Shown: piece by piece, positions 38,801 through 48,205 of the stretch | Layout of the letters: every line of letters begins with the position of its first letter | Position numbering within the stretch: position 1 is the first letter of the stretch | Notes under the pieces: generated by a model | What the model was told of the DNA's origin: nothing | What the model saw: the letters and a program-made list of their open reading frames with translations, nothing else | Database searches by the model: none | Assembly (NCBI GenBank): GCA_011525745.1 | Contig: WYBU01000076.1 | Coordinates: forward strand, 47,401-111,400 | Direction of reading: 5' to 3' | Length of the DNA: 64,000 nt | DNA from: Planctomycetaceae bacterium | GTDB lineage: Bacteria; Planctomycetota; Phycisphaerae; UBA1845; UTPLA1 | Program-made: the position numbers and the translations under genes

Positions 38801-39030
38801 GACCGGCCACGCATAATGCACACCATCGGGCCAGAGCAGTTGCAGCGCCTGAAAGAGGGTGCGGAAAGCGCATCCGGGCGCATTTGTGGTTTATACGAGG
38901 GGTCGGAGGCGGCTTTTGGGGGGAGGCAGGACTCGCATTCTCCGGTCGTCGCTTGCCTTTCGGCTTGGGCCGTCCTAATAATGGGTTGAAGGCCCTCGCA
39001 CCACTTCAAGACTTATGAAGGAGACACGGA

Positions 39031-39813
39031 ATGGCTTCGCGCGTCCAAAGCGCCCCCTCCACGGACGCAGAACGGGGCTTCACGCTGATTGAATTACTGG
39101 TGGTCATTTCCATCATCGGTTTGCTGATTTCGATCGTCGTTCCTTCCATGGCGCAGGGACGGGCCGCATCCAAAATGGCCCTTTGCCTGTCGAACCAGCG
39201 CCAGCTCGGCCTGGCCATTCAGGCCTACGCCATGAACAACGACGGCGCGATTCCACGCGGGCCGAACGCGCCGCTTCCGCACGATCCCAACATCTTCTGG
39301 GATTCGCTCGGTTCCAACCAGGTCTGGATCGAAACGCTGAATCAGCCGAACGGACTCGGCAGCCTGCTCCAGAACGACCTCGCTCAGCCGGGCGTACTAT
39401 TCTGTCCCGGCGACGATACGACTCGTCGCGACGACAACATCCTGCCGCTCGAGCAACGAACCAATGTCGACATCCATACGTCGTTCCTCTATCGCCAGCG
39501 CGATCAGACGACGCGCGACCGCTTCGACGACCTCGGCCGCAACGAGCTGGGTCTGCCGGCACGCGCCCTGCTTTTCGATCTCAACGTCGAGGACCGTCGC
39601 ACCAAAAAGACCTGCCATCGCGGCAACCGCGTCGGCATCGTCTATCTCGACGGCCACGCGCAGTCGATCATCAATCACAACAAGCTCATGACGATCACCG
39701 CGCTGGACCTGACCGGCTTCCCCTACGCGATGGAGCAACCCATCAACCAGTTGCTGATCCGCGCCGATCACGCCGAGCACGGCGACATCAACCAAGCGCC
39801 GCTGCTGCCGTAG
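39031..39813 (+). CDS. Prepilin-like protein with N-terminal cleavage/methylation signal
   Basis: 260 residues. The leader ends in [18 protein letters not shown], the type IV prepilin signal with cleavage after Gly. The globular part has pairs of cysteines and a late G-I-V-Y-L-D-G-H-A stretch, as in the large planctomycete family of pseudopilin-like proteins (relatives of the H-x9-D-G group). Role in adhesion, secretion or envelope structure is unknown; planctomycetes have dozens of such genes, usually scattered. A GAAGGAGA site precedes the ATG. Confidence 0.88.
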   Translation: MASRVQSAPSTDAERGFTLIELLVVISIIGLLISIVVPSMAQGRAASKMALCLSNQRQLGLAIQAYAMNNDGAIPRGPNAPLPHDPNIFWDSLGSNQVWIETLNQPNGLGSLLQNDLAQPGVLFCPGDDTTRRDDNILPLEQRTNVDIHTSFLYRQRDQTTRDRFDDLGRNELGLPARALLFDLNVEDRRTKKTCHRGNRVGIVYLDGHAQSIINHNKLMTITALDLTGFPYAMEQPINQLLIRADHAEHGDINQAPLLP

Positions 39814-40002
39814 GCGGCTGCTCATGATCCGAACCGCGACCCTGAACGCGACCAAGGCGGGAGCGTGAAGGGAGCGACCGGAGACCCTTTCACGCACGTG
39901 CGTGCACGGAATCGAGCCGCACGCCGTGGCGTTTCGTTGATTGGGTACGGGAGCAGCGCGCTTCGAGCGTCCTTCGACGCTCCCACACGGTCGCGCGTCG
40001 GC

Positions 40003-40602
40003 TCACGCCCGCCGCCGGCGCAGCGCGACCAGCGCTCCGCCCATCAGCAGCGCCAGCGTGCCCGGCTCGGGGAGGGTGTGGATCTGTGCGCCGCTGAAGT
40101 CCGCCACGCCGGGACCGAAGACGCCATCGACCGAAAAGACGCCCAGTCCGATCTCATACGGACCGCCGTTGGCCGGACCCAGCGGAAACGTTTGAACGAA
40201 GGGATCTGTCGTCTGATTGGCGTTGTTGATGACGTCGCCGTTGTCGTCCAGCAGCGGAAAGAGCGTATCCGTCACGCCCTGCCGCAGCTTGAATGTCGGC
40301 GCGTCGAAGATGCCATCGTCGTCGGAAAAATAACTATCGAGCGTAAATGTCGCATAGCAAAGATTGTCGGTCGTCGCCAGCGGACATGTCACGATGATGC
40401 TCAGACCCGTAAACGTGTTGTCCAGCCCGGAGTTGTCCCCGGTCACCGTAAGGCTGTCGGCGTTGTTGATCGTGATGACGCCGTTGCCGGGATTCGTGTC
40501 GAACCACGGCGGCCGCGCGAACGGCAGGTCCTGCGTCACCTGACCAAACGACGACTGCGCCGCGACCAGCAGGAACGCGGGCATCAGCGCATGGCGAAAC
40601 AT
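40003..40602 (-). CDS. PEP-CTERM sorted exported protein
   Basis: 199 residues. Signal peptide (F-R-H-A-L-M-P-A-F-L-L-V-A-A-Q) at the N-terminus and, at the end, L-P-E-P-G-T-L-A-L-L-M-G-G-A-L-V-A-L-R-R-R-R-A: a PEP motif, a transmembrane stretch and an arginine cluster, as recognised by exosortase. The middle is a beta-rich domain without known family. ATG 40602 is chosen because GGAGGAGG stands about 7-10 bases upstream and the signal peptide begins there. A good promoter lies about 100 bases upstream. Confidence 0.9.
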   Translation of the reverse strand: MFRHALMPAFLLVAAQSSFGQVTQDLPFARPPWFDTNPGNGVITINNADSLTVTGDNSGLDNTFTGLSIIVTCPLATTDNLCYATFTLDSYFSDDDGIFDAPTFKLRQGVTDTLFPLLDDNGDVINNANQTTDPFVQTFPLGPANGGPYEIGLGVFSVDGVFGPGVADFSGAQIHTLPEPGTLALLMGGALVALRRRRA

Positions 40603-40700
40603 CGGCTTTCCTCCTCCCGGTCGCGCGAATGTCGCGCGGACAACTTTCCGCATTCCCAGAACGTCCCTCCGTCGAGAATGCACCCACAACCTTCCCTTTC

Positions 40701-40729
40701 ATTGTACTCGCATCGGGCCGTTGATCCAA
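40701..40729 (-). promoter_or_regulatory. Promoter of the PEP-CTERM gene
   Basis: On the minus strand TTGGAT (40729-40724), 17 bases, then TACAAT (40706-40701). Confidence 0.5.
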
Positions 40730-40983
40730 GCGCGATCACATCCCGAATATTTGCATCCGGAAAAAACACCCCCCCAGGCCGCACGCGATGCTGCGAGGTC
40801 GATTGCACTGCCCTTCGTCGCTGCGGTCCGCCCCGCACGACGCTTGTCACTACGGCGATGATTCGATGTCAGAGCCGGATCAAATCCCCCCCCCGCGCAC
40901 GCGGGGGACCGGCCCCGAAGGCCGGCCTTCAAACATCCAGTGCTGTGGTGTCATAGGGTGCATTGCGACGACCGGGTGCGCTG

Positions 40984-40989
40984 TAAACT
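40984..40989 (+). promoter_or_regulatory. -10 box 9 bases before the GT87-like gene
   Basis: TAAACT, with TTGCGA 15 bases upstream as a possible -35. The ATG follows after 9 bases, so the leader would be nearly absent. Confidence 0.4.
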
Positions 40990-40998
40990 CACGGCCTC

Positions 40999-42426
40999 AT
41001 GAAGAGCAACCACCCGATCGACGCGCCGTCGTACACATCGCCTGTCTTGCCGGGACCCTACGCGCACACGGCGCTGGGTCGCTTTGATGCGCGGTTCCTG
41101 ACCGCGCCCCTCGCGCGGCGCATGCTGCTGGCGCTGCTGGCGCTGACGCTCCTGCTCCCCTCCGTGCAGATGGTCCGCAAGATCGGGCAGACCGACGTCT
41201 CGATCTGGCGCGGCGAGCGCGGACGCTCCGCCCTCGGCCGCTGGCTGCTCGACGCACGCGCCCTGCGCGACGGCCGCAATCCCTATGAACCCACCAACTG
41301 GTTCCCCACGCCGCCGCTGAACCTCCTGGCCATCGTTCCCCTGACATACGTGCCGCCGCAAGCCGCCGGCGCGATCTGGTGCGCCGCGAAGATTCTGCTC
41401 GTGCTCGCCGCGCTCGCCTATGTCGCGCGCGCCGCCGGACCGGGCGGCCGACCGCTGCCGGCCGGCGTGCTGTTGATGGCGGGTTTGTTCTCGTTCCGGC
41501 CCGTCGTCGGCGATTTACAGCACGGCAATCTCAATCTGTTCGTGCTGGCCGAGCTGGCGCTGTTCTGGGGATTGCTGCTGCGCGGCCGCGACGTCGCCGC
41601 GGGCGTGGCGCTGGGGCTGGCGATCACGACCAAGATCACGCCCCTGCTGCTGCTGGCGTGGATCATCTACAAGCGCTCCTGGCGCGTCGCGGCGGGTACG
41701 GCGATCGGATTGCTGCTGTTTGTTATCGTGATTCCCGGTCTGCTGTTGGGCTTCGAGCGCAACGCGCGGTTCCTGCAATCGTGGCATGAGCTGATGGTCG
41801 CGCCCTACGCCGTGCACGGATACCTGTCAAACGAGATCGCCAATCAGTCGCTGCCGGCGGCGATGATGCGCTGGGCCGCGCACGTCGGCTGGCTGACCGT
41901 CGAGGACATGCCCAGCGAAATGGTGCAGCAAACCGGCATGGAGCACATGGCGCGGGCCGCGACGACCGCCGGGCGGCTGTATCTGCGAATCGGCGGCGCG
42001 CTGATCGTGCTGCTGCTGGCGTGGTGGTGCCGCGGGCGCCTGGCGCGGCCGGCGACGTCCGCCGGCCGCGGATCGTCGCCGCGACATGATGCGCGGCCGG
42101 CGCTGGAGTTCGCGCTCGTCCTGCTGGCGATGCTGCTGATATCGGAGCGCACCTGGAAGCATCATGCCGTAACGCTGGTGCTGGTATACCTGTCGATATG
42201 GCGCGGGCTGGCATACGAAGCGTGGTCGAACCGGTTCACGGTCCTCTGCGTGATAGGACTCGTCGCACAGTGGTTCATGCTCATTGGCAGCGGCGAGGGC
42301 GTCTTCGGCGACGAGTTCGCGGACCTGTTGCTGTACAACGGCGTCTTCTGCCTGGGACTACTGTTGTGCTTTATCCAGACCGGCGCGATGGTCAGCCTTA
42401 TGCGACGAAAAGAGTCTCTAAACTAA
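40999..42426 (+). CDS. GT87/DUF2029-like polyprenol-phosphate sugar transferase
   Basis: 475 residues with about ten hydrophobic segments. G-R-N-P-Y-E near residue 95 and the Q-H-G-N-L-N motif near 174 are typical of the DUF2029/GT87 family, whose members transfer mannose or other sugars from polyprenyl phosphates in the membrane. The K-I-T-P-L-L-L-L segment also fits. The acceptor is unknown, and no other glycan genes are adjacent. Confidence 0.85.
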   Translation: MKSNHPIDAPSYTSPVLPGPYAHTALGRFDARFLTAPLARRMLLALLALTLLLPSVQMVRKIGQTDVSIWRGERGRSALGRWLLDARALRDGRNPYEPTNWFPTPPLNLLAIVPLTYVPPQAAGAIWCAAKILLVLAALAYVARAAGPGGRPLPAGVLLMAGLFSFRPVVGDLQHGNLNLFVLAELALFWGLLLRGRDVAAGVALGLAITTKITPLLLLAWIIYKRSWRVAAGTAIGLLLFVIVIPGLLLGFERNARFLQSWHELMVAPYAVHGYLSNEIANQSLPAAMMRWAAHVGWLTVEDMPSEMVQQTGMEHMARAATTAGRLYLRIGGALIVLLLAWWCRGRLARPATSAGRGSSPRHDARPALEFALVLLAMLLISERTWKHHAVTLVLVYLSIWRGLAYEAWSNRFTVLCVIGLVAQWFMLIGSGEGVFGDEFADLLLYNGVFCLGLLLCFIQTGAMVSLMRRKESLN

Positions 42427-42626
42427 ACGCCGGATATTCGCGGCCGCCTCCCGCGACAGGGTCCACCCTCCACCGGCGACGTCCGCTCCCGTCTTTCCCG
42501 CGCAGGCGTGAATCCGGACACCGCACGGTCCCCACATCAGACCCTGCTCATCAGCCTCGCGCGACGGGGACGTTCCCGTAACCGCGCCGCGCACACGACA
42601 GAATTGTTCCATTTTTCCCCGCCGTT

Positions 42627-42646
42627 AATTTGCAGCCCCGCAAATT
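42627..42646. promoter_or_regulatory. Perfect inverted repeat upstream of flagellin
   Basis: AATTTGC and GCAAATT surround AGCCCC, 59 bases before the flagellin ATG and in the only AT-rich patch there. It could be an operator or a 5'-leader hairpin. Confidence 0.4.
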
Positions 42647-42704
42647 TATATCTTAGCTTTCGTCGGCCTTATACGTCTCGCCGCTACCAGAGGGAATTCG
42701 CACT

Positions 42705-44102
42705 ATGGGTCTCACCATCACCAACACGAACACGCTTCAGTTGCTCAACATCCTCAACCGCACGTCGTCCGAGCAGTCGCTCTCGCTCGAGCGGCTGACC
42801 ACGGGCAAGCGCATCAACCGCGGCTCGGACGACCCCGCCGGACTGATCGCGCTTCAGAACCTCGGCGCCGAACTGACCGCCGTCGACGCCGCGCTGGGCA
42901 ACGGCCAGCGCGCCAACTCATTGCTGGGCGTTGCCGACGGCGCCTTCAACGAGGTCAACAGTCTGCTGTCGCAGATCGAGTCGCTGGCGGCCCAGAGCAC
43001 CAACTCGTCCGGCATCAGCGCGGCCGAGCTGGCGGCCAATCAGGCCCAGATCGACCAGGCCATCAACTCGATCGACCGAATCGTCAACAACACCACGTTC
43101 AACGGTCTCAAACTGCTCGACGGCCAGCAGTCGGTGCGATACACGCTCGACAGCACGGCCAACACCGATGTCAGCGACGTGCGGCTCTACTCGCGTCGCT
43201 CGAACTCGAGCAGCGACACGCTGACGCTGAACGTGACGACGGCGGCGCAGGTCGCCTCGGCCACCATCGCCAACACCGCCAGCGTCAGCGCCGCGTCGAT
43301 CTCGATCGCCGGCAAGAACGGCACGACCACGATCACCATCGGCGACGGCGAGGCGCTGACCAGCGTCCGCGACAAGATCATCGCCGCCGCCGGCGAGACG
43401 GGAGTGTCGGCGCGCGTCTCGGGCAACGTGCTGGTCGGCGTGACGCGCGACTACGGCACGGCGGCGTTCCTGACGGTCTCGCGCCTGTCGGGCGACTCGG
43501 ACTTCCAGAACGTCTCTTACACCAAGGGCGCCGACGCGGTCGTGACCGTCAACGGCGCCAGCGTCACCGGCGACGGCTTGCAGATCAGCTTCAACAGCAA
43601 CGGCGTCTCGGGCGAGTTCACGCTCACGTCGACCGGCAACGCGGCCGGCAGCGCGGGCGTGATCACCGTCAGCGGCGGCGGCGCGACGTTCCAGCTCGGA
43701 ACGGGCAGCAACACGCAGGTCACGGCGGGCCTGGAATCGCTGGCGTCGCACAAGCTGGGCGACACGGCGACGGGCTATCTGAACCAGCTCAAGAGCGGCG
43801 GCGCGAATAGTCTGTCGTCGTCGGCGACGAACGCGTTGTCCATCGCGCGGAAGGCGATCTCGCAGGTCGCCACGGCGCAGGGCCGCCTGGGCGGCTTCCA
43901 GAAGTACGTCGTTCAGTCGACCATGAACAGTCTGAACGCCACGAAGAAGTCGCTCGAAGAGGCGCGCAGCGCCATCGGCGACGTGGACTTCGCCGTCGAG
44001 AGCGCCAACCTGAACCGGCAGAACGTGCTGCTGCAATCGGCGATCGGCCTGCTGGGCCTGGCGGGACAGCAGACCAGCCAGATTCTGTCGCTGCTGCGAT
44101 AA
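42705..44102 (+). CDS. fliC: Flagellin
   Basis: 465 residues. The conserved N-terminal coiled coil is present (S-L-E-R-L-T-T-G-K-R-I-N-R-G-S-D-D-P-A-G-L-I-A) and so is the C-terminal one (N-R-Q-N-V-L-L-Q-S-A-I-G-L-L-G-L-A-G-Q-Q). The variable middle part (about 150-360) is rich in Ser, Thr, Gly and Asn and contains two insert-like repeats. It is the filament protein, exported by the flagellar type III system, so the organism is likely motile in some stage. No other flagellar gene lies in the window. GAGGGAAT is the likely ribosome-binding site. No sigma-28 promoter is evident in front of it. Confidence 0.95.
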   Translation: MGLTITNTNTLQLLNILNRTSSEQSLSLERLTTGKRINRGSDDPAGLIALQNLGAELTAVDAALGNGQRANSLLGVADGAFNEVNSLLSQIESLAAQSTNSSGISAAELAANQAQIDQAINSIDRIVNNTTFNGLKLLDGQQSVRYTLDSTANTDVSDVRLYSRRSNSSSDTLTLNVTTAAQVASATIANTASVSAASISIAGKNGTTTITIGDGEALTSVRDKIIAAAGETGVSARVSGNVLVGVTRDYGTAAFLTVSRLSGDSDFQNVSYTKGADAVVTVNGASVTGDGLQISFNSNGVSGEFTLTSTGNAAGSAGVITVSGGGATFQLGTGSNTQVTAGLESLASHKLGDTATGYLNQLKSGGANSLSSSATNALSIARKAISQVATAQGRLGGFQKYVVQSTMNSLNATKKSLEEARSAIGDVDFAVESANLNRQNVLLQSAIGLLGLAGQQTSQILSLLR

Positions 44103-44172
44103 GGCGGCGCCGCCGAGTCCGGCCCGCGAGGGCCGGTACGACGCCGGCAATGCGGGCTTCGGAGCTGCTTTA

Positions 44173-44191
44173 CGTGAAATTGTGTTTCACG
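44173..44191. other. Perfect inverted repeat downstream of flagellin
   Basis: CGTGAAA and TTTCACG around TTGTG, 70 bases after the flagellin stop codon. Confidence 0.4.
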
Positions 44192-44284
44192 CGAGACAGC
44201 GAATCGCCGGCCGCCTGCCGGAAATGAAACCAGGGGCGCAAGCCCGAAGGGCTGAGGACCCCGACTGGTGGGGAGACGTACGAC

Positions 44285-44317
44285 ACGGGACCGGGGCGTT
44301 TGACGCTCCGGTCCCGT
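44285..44317 (+). terminator. Strong hairpin between flagellin and the outer-membrane protein gene
   Basis: ACGGGACCGGGGCG pairs with CGCTCCGGTCCCGT (13 of 14) around TTTGA. There is no T-run, so it could be a rho-independent-like stop, a transcript stabiliser or an attenuator. The rest of the 440-base gap shows no gene. Confidence 0.45.
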
Positions 44318-44542
44318 CGTCGTTTGGGGACCGCCGAGGCGGTTGACGAGGTTGTCGGACAAGCGCAATGTCCGGCCGCGGCGCGGTCAATCCCGCCACT
44401 CGGCCCCCCCGTTCATTGCAGCTTCTGCACATAGTCTTAATGGAACTTTAATATGAAGGCCATTCCATTCTTCGCCTGATGCGCGTAATTTGCTTGCCTC
44501 AACATCGCTGCGGGACGGACAGCGCGGTCCGGTCGACGCGCG

Positions 44543-46105
44543 ATGCAAACGGATGTTTCCCCTGGAATCGGCGTGACGGCGAGCACTTCGGCGATTCACA
44601 AATTGTGCGGCGTTGTGTTGATCAGCTTGTCGGCGGCGACGGCAAGCGTCGCGGGACAGGTCGTCGATGCGTCCCCGCGAGCGACATCGCGTCGGTCCGA
44701 TGAAGCCGCGAGCCAGCCGGCCGCGACGCAGTCGCAACCCGGCGACGCGGCGACGCTGACTCTGGAGCCGCCGCGCGACGCCGCCAAGCCCGCGGAAACC
44801 GCTCGCAAATATCGCACGTCGCTGGCGGTATCGGCCAAACGTGAGTCCGAGCCGCCGTCGTATGTGCGGCCGGTTTCGGAGCTGGGGCTGCCCCAGACCC
44901 AGGGGGTGGACTGGCTGCTGATGGGCATCGAGCATCGGTCGCGCTTCGAGATTCGTGATGATGATTATCGCAACGCGCTGACGCGGGATTCGCTGTTCGT
45001 GATGCGCTCGCGGGCGTTCGTGGGAATCCGCGACGTGCTCGATCCGTTCCGCTTCGGCGTGGAATTCCAGGATTCGCGCGAATTCGGCAGCCAGTTCCCC
45101 AATTCGACCCGCAACGTCAACGAATACGACTTCCTCCAGGCGTACGCCGAGCTGTTCTTCAAGGACGCCTTCGGCAAGGACGAGCCGCTGCGGCTGATGG
45201 CGGGTCGCATGGCGATGGACTACGTCGACCGCCGGCTGCGAACGCGCAACGGATTTCGCAACACGACCAACGCGTTCGACGGATTCCGCATCGTCGCCGG
45301 GCAGCAGAAGGCCGACTGGGAGATCGATGCATTCGCGGTTCAGCCGGTCGTGATCGACACCGAGCATCTCGACCGGCCGGATGAGGAGCGCTGGCTGTAC
45401 GGCGTGGCGGGCGCGTGGCGGCGATGGAACGACGTGATCACGCTGGAGCCGTACTACTTCGTGCTGGACGAGGACTTCAAGGGATGGAACGCCGCCGACA
45501 TCGAGATCCACGCCTGGGGGATGCACGTCTTCGGACCCATCGGCGAAAGCGGTTTCGATTATGACGCGGACGTGGCCTTTCAGTACGGTCGAAACCGCGG
45601 ACAGTCGCACCGCGCCATGGCGCTTCATGCCGAGCTGGGGTACACGTTTGACGTCGACTGGGAGCCGCGTCTGGCGGCCTGGATCAACTACGCGACGGGC
45701 GACCGCGCGCCGGGCGACGGCGTGAACGAACGGTTCGACTCGCTGTTCGGCTCGTCGACGGGCTTCTACGGATTCAACGAATTCTTCACGTGGCAGAACA
45801 CGATCAGCCCCAGCACCGAGCTGCGGGTACATCCGACGAAGAAGATGATCGTGTCGCTGTTCTACCGCACCTACTGGCTGGCCAGCGATCAGGACGCCTG
45901 GGTGCGGGCGGGGCGGATCGATCGGACGGGGCACAGCGGCGAGTTCGTCGGACAGGAGATCGATCTGATTCTTCGATACGACCTGGACAAGCACATTTCA
46001 CTGGAAGGCGGCTTTGGACATTTCATGCCGGGTGGATTCGTGAGGAACACCGGCGATTCGCCGGATGCGGATATGTTTTATCTACAAACGGTGATCCGGT
46101 TGTGA
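44543..46105 (+). CDS. Outer-membrane beta-barrel protein, alginate-export (AlgE-like) family
   Basis: 520 residues. The N-terminus has a hydrophobic signal segment (about 20-38), then a Pro/Ala/Gln-rich linker to about 105. The barrel begins with S-R-F-E-I-R-D-D-D-Y-R-N and has alternating aromatic and charged strands to the end. R-M-A-M-D-Y-V-D-R-R-L and W-E-I-D-A-F-A-V-Q-P-V fit the alginate-export family, which forms a channel for anionic polymers or other solutes. The C-terminal residue pattern (Q-T-V-I-R-L) is suited to BAM-dependent insertion. The substrate is unknown. Confidence 0.8.
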   Translation: MQTDVSPGIGVTASTSAIHKLCGVVLISLSAATASVAGQVVDASPRATSRRSDEAASQPAATQSQPGDAATLTLEPPRDAAKPAETARKYRTSLAVSAKRESEPPSYVRPVSELGLPQTQGVDWLLMGIEHRSRFEIRDDDYRNALTRDSLFVMRSRAFVGIRDVLDPFRFGVEFQDSREFGSQFPNSTRNVNEYDFLQAYAELFFKDAFGKDEPLRLMAGRMAMDYVDRRLRTRNGFRNTTNAFDGFRIVAGQQKADWEIDAFAVQPVVIDTEHLDRPDEERWLYGVAGAWRRWNDVITLEPYYFVLDEDFKGWNAADIEIHAWGMHVFGPIGESGFDYDADVAFQYGRNRGQSHRAMALHAELGYTFDVDWEPRLAAWINYATGDRAPGDGVNERFDSLFGSSTGFYGFNEFFTWQNTISPSTELRVHPTKKMIVSLFYRTYWLASDQDAWVRAGRIDRTGHSGEFVGQEIDLILRYDLDKHISLEGGFGHFMPGGFVRNTGDSPDADMFYLQTVIRL

Positions 46106-46127
46106 GGAAATAGCCGCTGACACGCAG

Positions 46128-46144
46128 GGTCCGCCGTGCGGACC
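46128..46144. repeat. GGTCCGC-CGT-GCGGACC hairpin repeat
   Basis: Perfect 7-base arms around CGT, 23 bases behind the stop codon of the barrel protein. Same family as 6082, 10993 and 61354. Confidence 0.7.
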
Positions 46145-46296
46145 GCAAACCATCAGCCTGAAGCCGAAGGTAGTTGTCAGTGGCCGGTTGCCGGAAGAAG
46201 CCCTCAGCCGCGATTCCCGCGCAGGCGGGAATCCAGTCCGCGGCCTCCGCGCGAAAAACTCATTTCGACCTTACGACTCTTCGACGGTTCGACGTT

Positions 46297-47448
46297 TCAT
46301 ATGTCCACAATCACGCGCACCACCATCTTCCGCTTCTCCTCGCTCACCTCGATCCCGTGATACGTCACCGCCTTCACCTCGCGGCGGAAGCGGCTGTTGT
46401 CGGGATCGACCGGCCGGAAATGAACGTCCGCCACGATCCTCTGTTCGTCCGCCCGGCGAAACTTGAATCGCACCGGCATCAACCGCGCGGTCTCGAAACA
46501 GAACAGCAGCTCCGCCAGCCAGTCATGCAGCAGGTCTTCGCGCGTCGCGGCCTGAAGATCAATTCGCCGAAGCTCACCGCGCCCCCCGGCAGGCGACACG
46601 AGATATCCGATGCACGCCATCAGGCCGCGTGCCGACTCCTCCAGCGCGCCCGGCCAGTCGCGCGCGTGCGCCTCGATGCCGATGTCGGCCGTGTGGTCGA
46701 AAACGAAATGACAGGGATCCCCCATCTCGCGCCGTTCGGCCTGCTCCAGCTCCTCGGCCTCTTCCGGATCAATCAGGTTTACGCGCGGCGCCGGCAGGCG
46801 CAGGTCCCACATCGACCACCACAGTCCAAGCCACAGGAACGCCAGCGCCACCGCCGTGCGAAAAAGCCAGCCCAGGCCGCGATGATCGACCGTCACGTTG
46901 CTGCGGAACTCTCGTCCGCCGAGTCCCAGGTCGCCGATCGACAACTCCATTCGCCCGCTGGCACAGACCCAGCGAATGTAGCCCGGCACACCACCCGGCG
47001 GGTAATCGGATCGCAGCTTGTCGCGGAAGGCCTGCGTCGCCGCGTCCGAGGCGCGCGTGTGCGGCTGATCGGCGGCGATCAGCGCGTTGCGCGCGTCGGC
47101 GAACAGCGGCGCATCGCCGATCGTCCCGCGGATGTAACGGTACTCCCAGCCGATGACCGACGCGGTCGCCGTCAGCGCCAGCGACGTCGACCAGCGCGCC
47201 AGCCTCGCCGCCGGCCAGGGTCGTGTCTCCCGAAGAAATCGAAACAACACGCTGCCGCCGAGGATCGCGGCCAGCAGGAAAAAGAAAAGCCCGAAGTAAA
47301 GCCACAGCCACACCAGCCGCGCCAGCAGCCACCCCAGCGCGACCAGCAGCGCCGCCGCCAGCCCCCACAGCGCCGCGGGCCGCGGCGGCGGACGCTGCAC
47401 CGCATCTCCGCCGGACGCATCGCCGGACTTTTTGCCATCGTGTGACAC
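46297..47448 (-). CDS. Membrane protein fused to a C-terminal archease domain
   Basis: 383 residues. Two hydrophobic segments (about 27-70) and a third region (about 205-225) form a membrane part with a soluble loop between. From about residue 250 the frame continues into archease: F-V-F-D-H-T-A-D-I-G-I-E-A-H, then L-H-D-W-L-A-E-L-L-F-C-F-E-T, and the end E-V-K-A-V-T-Y-H-G-I-E-V with final I-V-D-I. Archease activates the RNA ligase RtcB and is normally a free protein of about 140 residues. No stop codon separates the parts; M-G-D-P-C-H-F inside could act as an internal start. The likely start is GTG 47448, because the frame upstream is the CCCACCGCG repeat. RtcB is not in the window. Confidence 0.78.
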   Translation of the reverse strand: MSHDGKKSGDASGGDAVQRPPPRPAALWGLAAALLVALGWLLARLVWLWLYFGLFFFLLAAILGGSVLFRFLRETRPWPAARLARWSTSLALTATASVIGWEYRYIRGTIGDAPLFADARNALIAADQPHTRASDAATQAFRDKLRSDYPPGGVPGYIRWVCASGRMELSIGDLGLGGREFRSNVTVDHRGLGWLFRTAVALAFLWLGLWWSMWDLRLPAPRVNLIDPEEAEELEQAERREMGDPCHFVFDHTADIGIEAHARDWPGALEESARGLMACIGYLVSPAGGRGELRRIDLQAATREDLLHDWLAELLFCFETARLMPVRFKFRRADEQRIVADVHFRPVDPDNSRFRREVKAVTYHGIEVSEEKRKMVVRVIVDI

Positions 47449-47493
47449 GTCGTGAGAATAGGGCCGCGCGCAACGCAATACTACACCACCACC

Positions 47494-47529
47494 GGGTGTC
47501 CCACCGCGTCGCGGTGGGGTCACGATGAT
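47494..47529. repeat. Copy of the CCCACCGCG palindromic repeat
   Basis: CCCACCGCG, T, CGCGGTGGG, then GTCACGATGAT, right upstream of the archease-fusion gene. Confidence 0.85.
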
Positions 47530-47680
47530 AAGATTCCGAGCATCCCCTCCCATCGCGCCAGCTTCACCATACCCCCCCCGCGCTGCGATGCATTCTTGAT
47601 CCAACCCCCAAGCGCAAACGGCGAGGGCAGCGCCGCAACGCGCGATGACCTCAGCGCCTACGCTTGCGGCGCCGATCATG

Positions 47681-48205
47681 GTCGGGTGGCCCGCCGCGTC
47701 GCGGTGGGGTCACGATGATGGGATTCCGATCAACCCCTCCAATCGTGCCGACACGGCACGGCCAACCCCTTGCCCACGCCGACGCCACCGCTCGAAAAAG
47801 CGCCTCCCTCGGTTGCTTGTGCGTCTCACCCCCGCGCCGTCCCGCCCAGGCCGCGCAAATCTCGAGAAAAACCAGCCCTGAAAGGGCGACAAAAAATAGC
47901 CGCGGGCGTTAGCCCGCGGAAATCGTCACGCATCAACCCAAAGGTCGGGTGGCCCACCGCGTCGCGGTGGGGTCACGATGATAGGATTCCGATCAACCCC
48001 TCCAATCGTGCCGACGCGGCACGGCCAACCCCTTGCCCACGCCGACGCCGCCGCTCGAAAAAACGCCTCCCTCAGTTGCTTGCGCGTCTCACCCCCACGC
48101 CGTCCCGCCCAGGCCGCGCAAATCTCGAGAAAAACCAGCCCTGAAAGGGCGACAAAAAATAGCCGCGGGCGTTAGCCCGCGGAAAACGTCACGCATCAAC
48201 CCAAA
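47681..48205. repeat. Tandem duplication of a 263-base intergenic segment
   Basis: 47681-47943 and 47944-48205 are nearly identical. Each copy holds the CCCRCCGCG palindrome, a stretch ending in CGCGCAAATCTCGAGAAAAA, and a perfect CCGCGGGC/GCCCGCGG hairpin around GTTA. Differences are scattered single bases, so the duplication is not brand new. The whole 47449-48602 gap has no gene. Confidence 0.9.
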
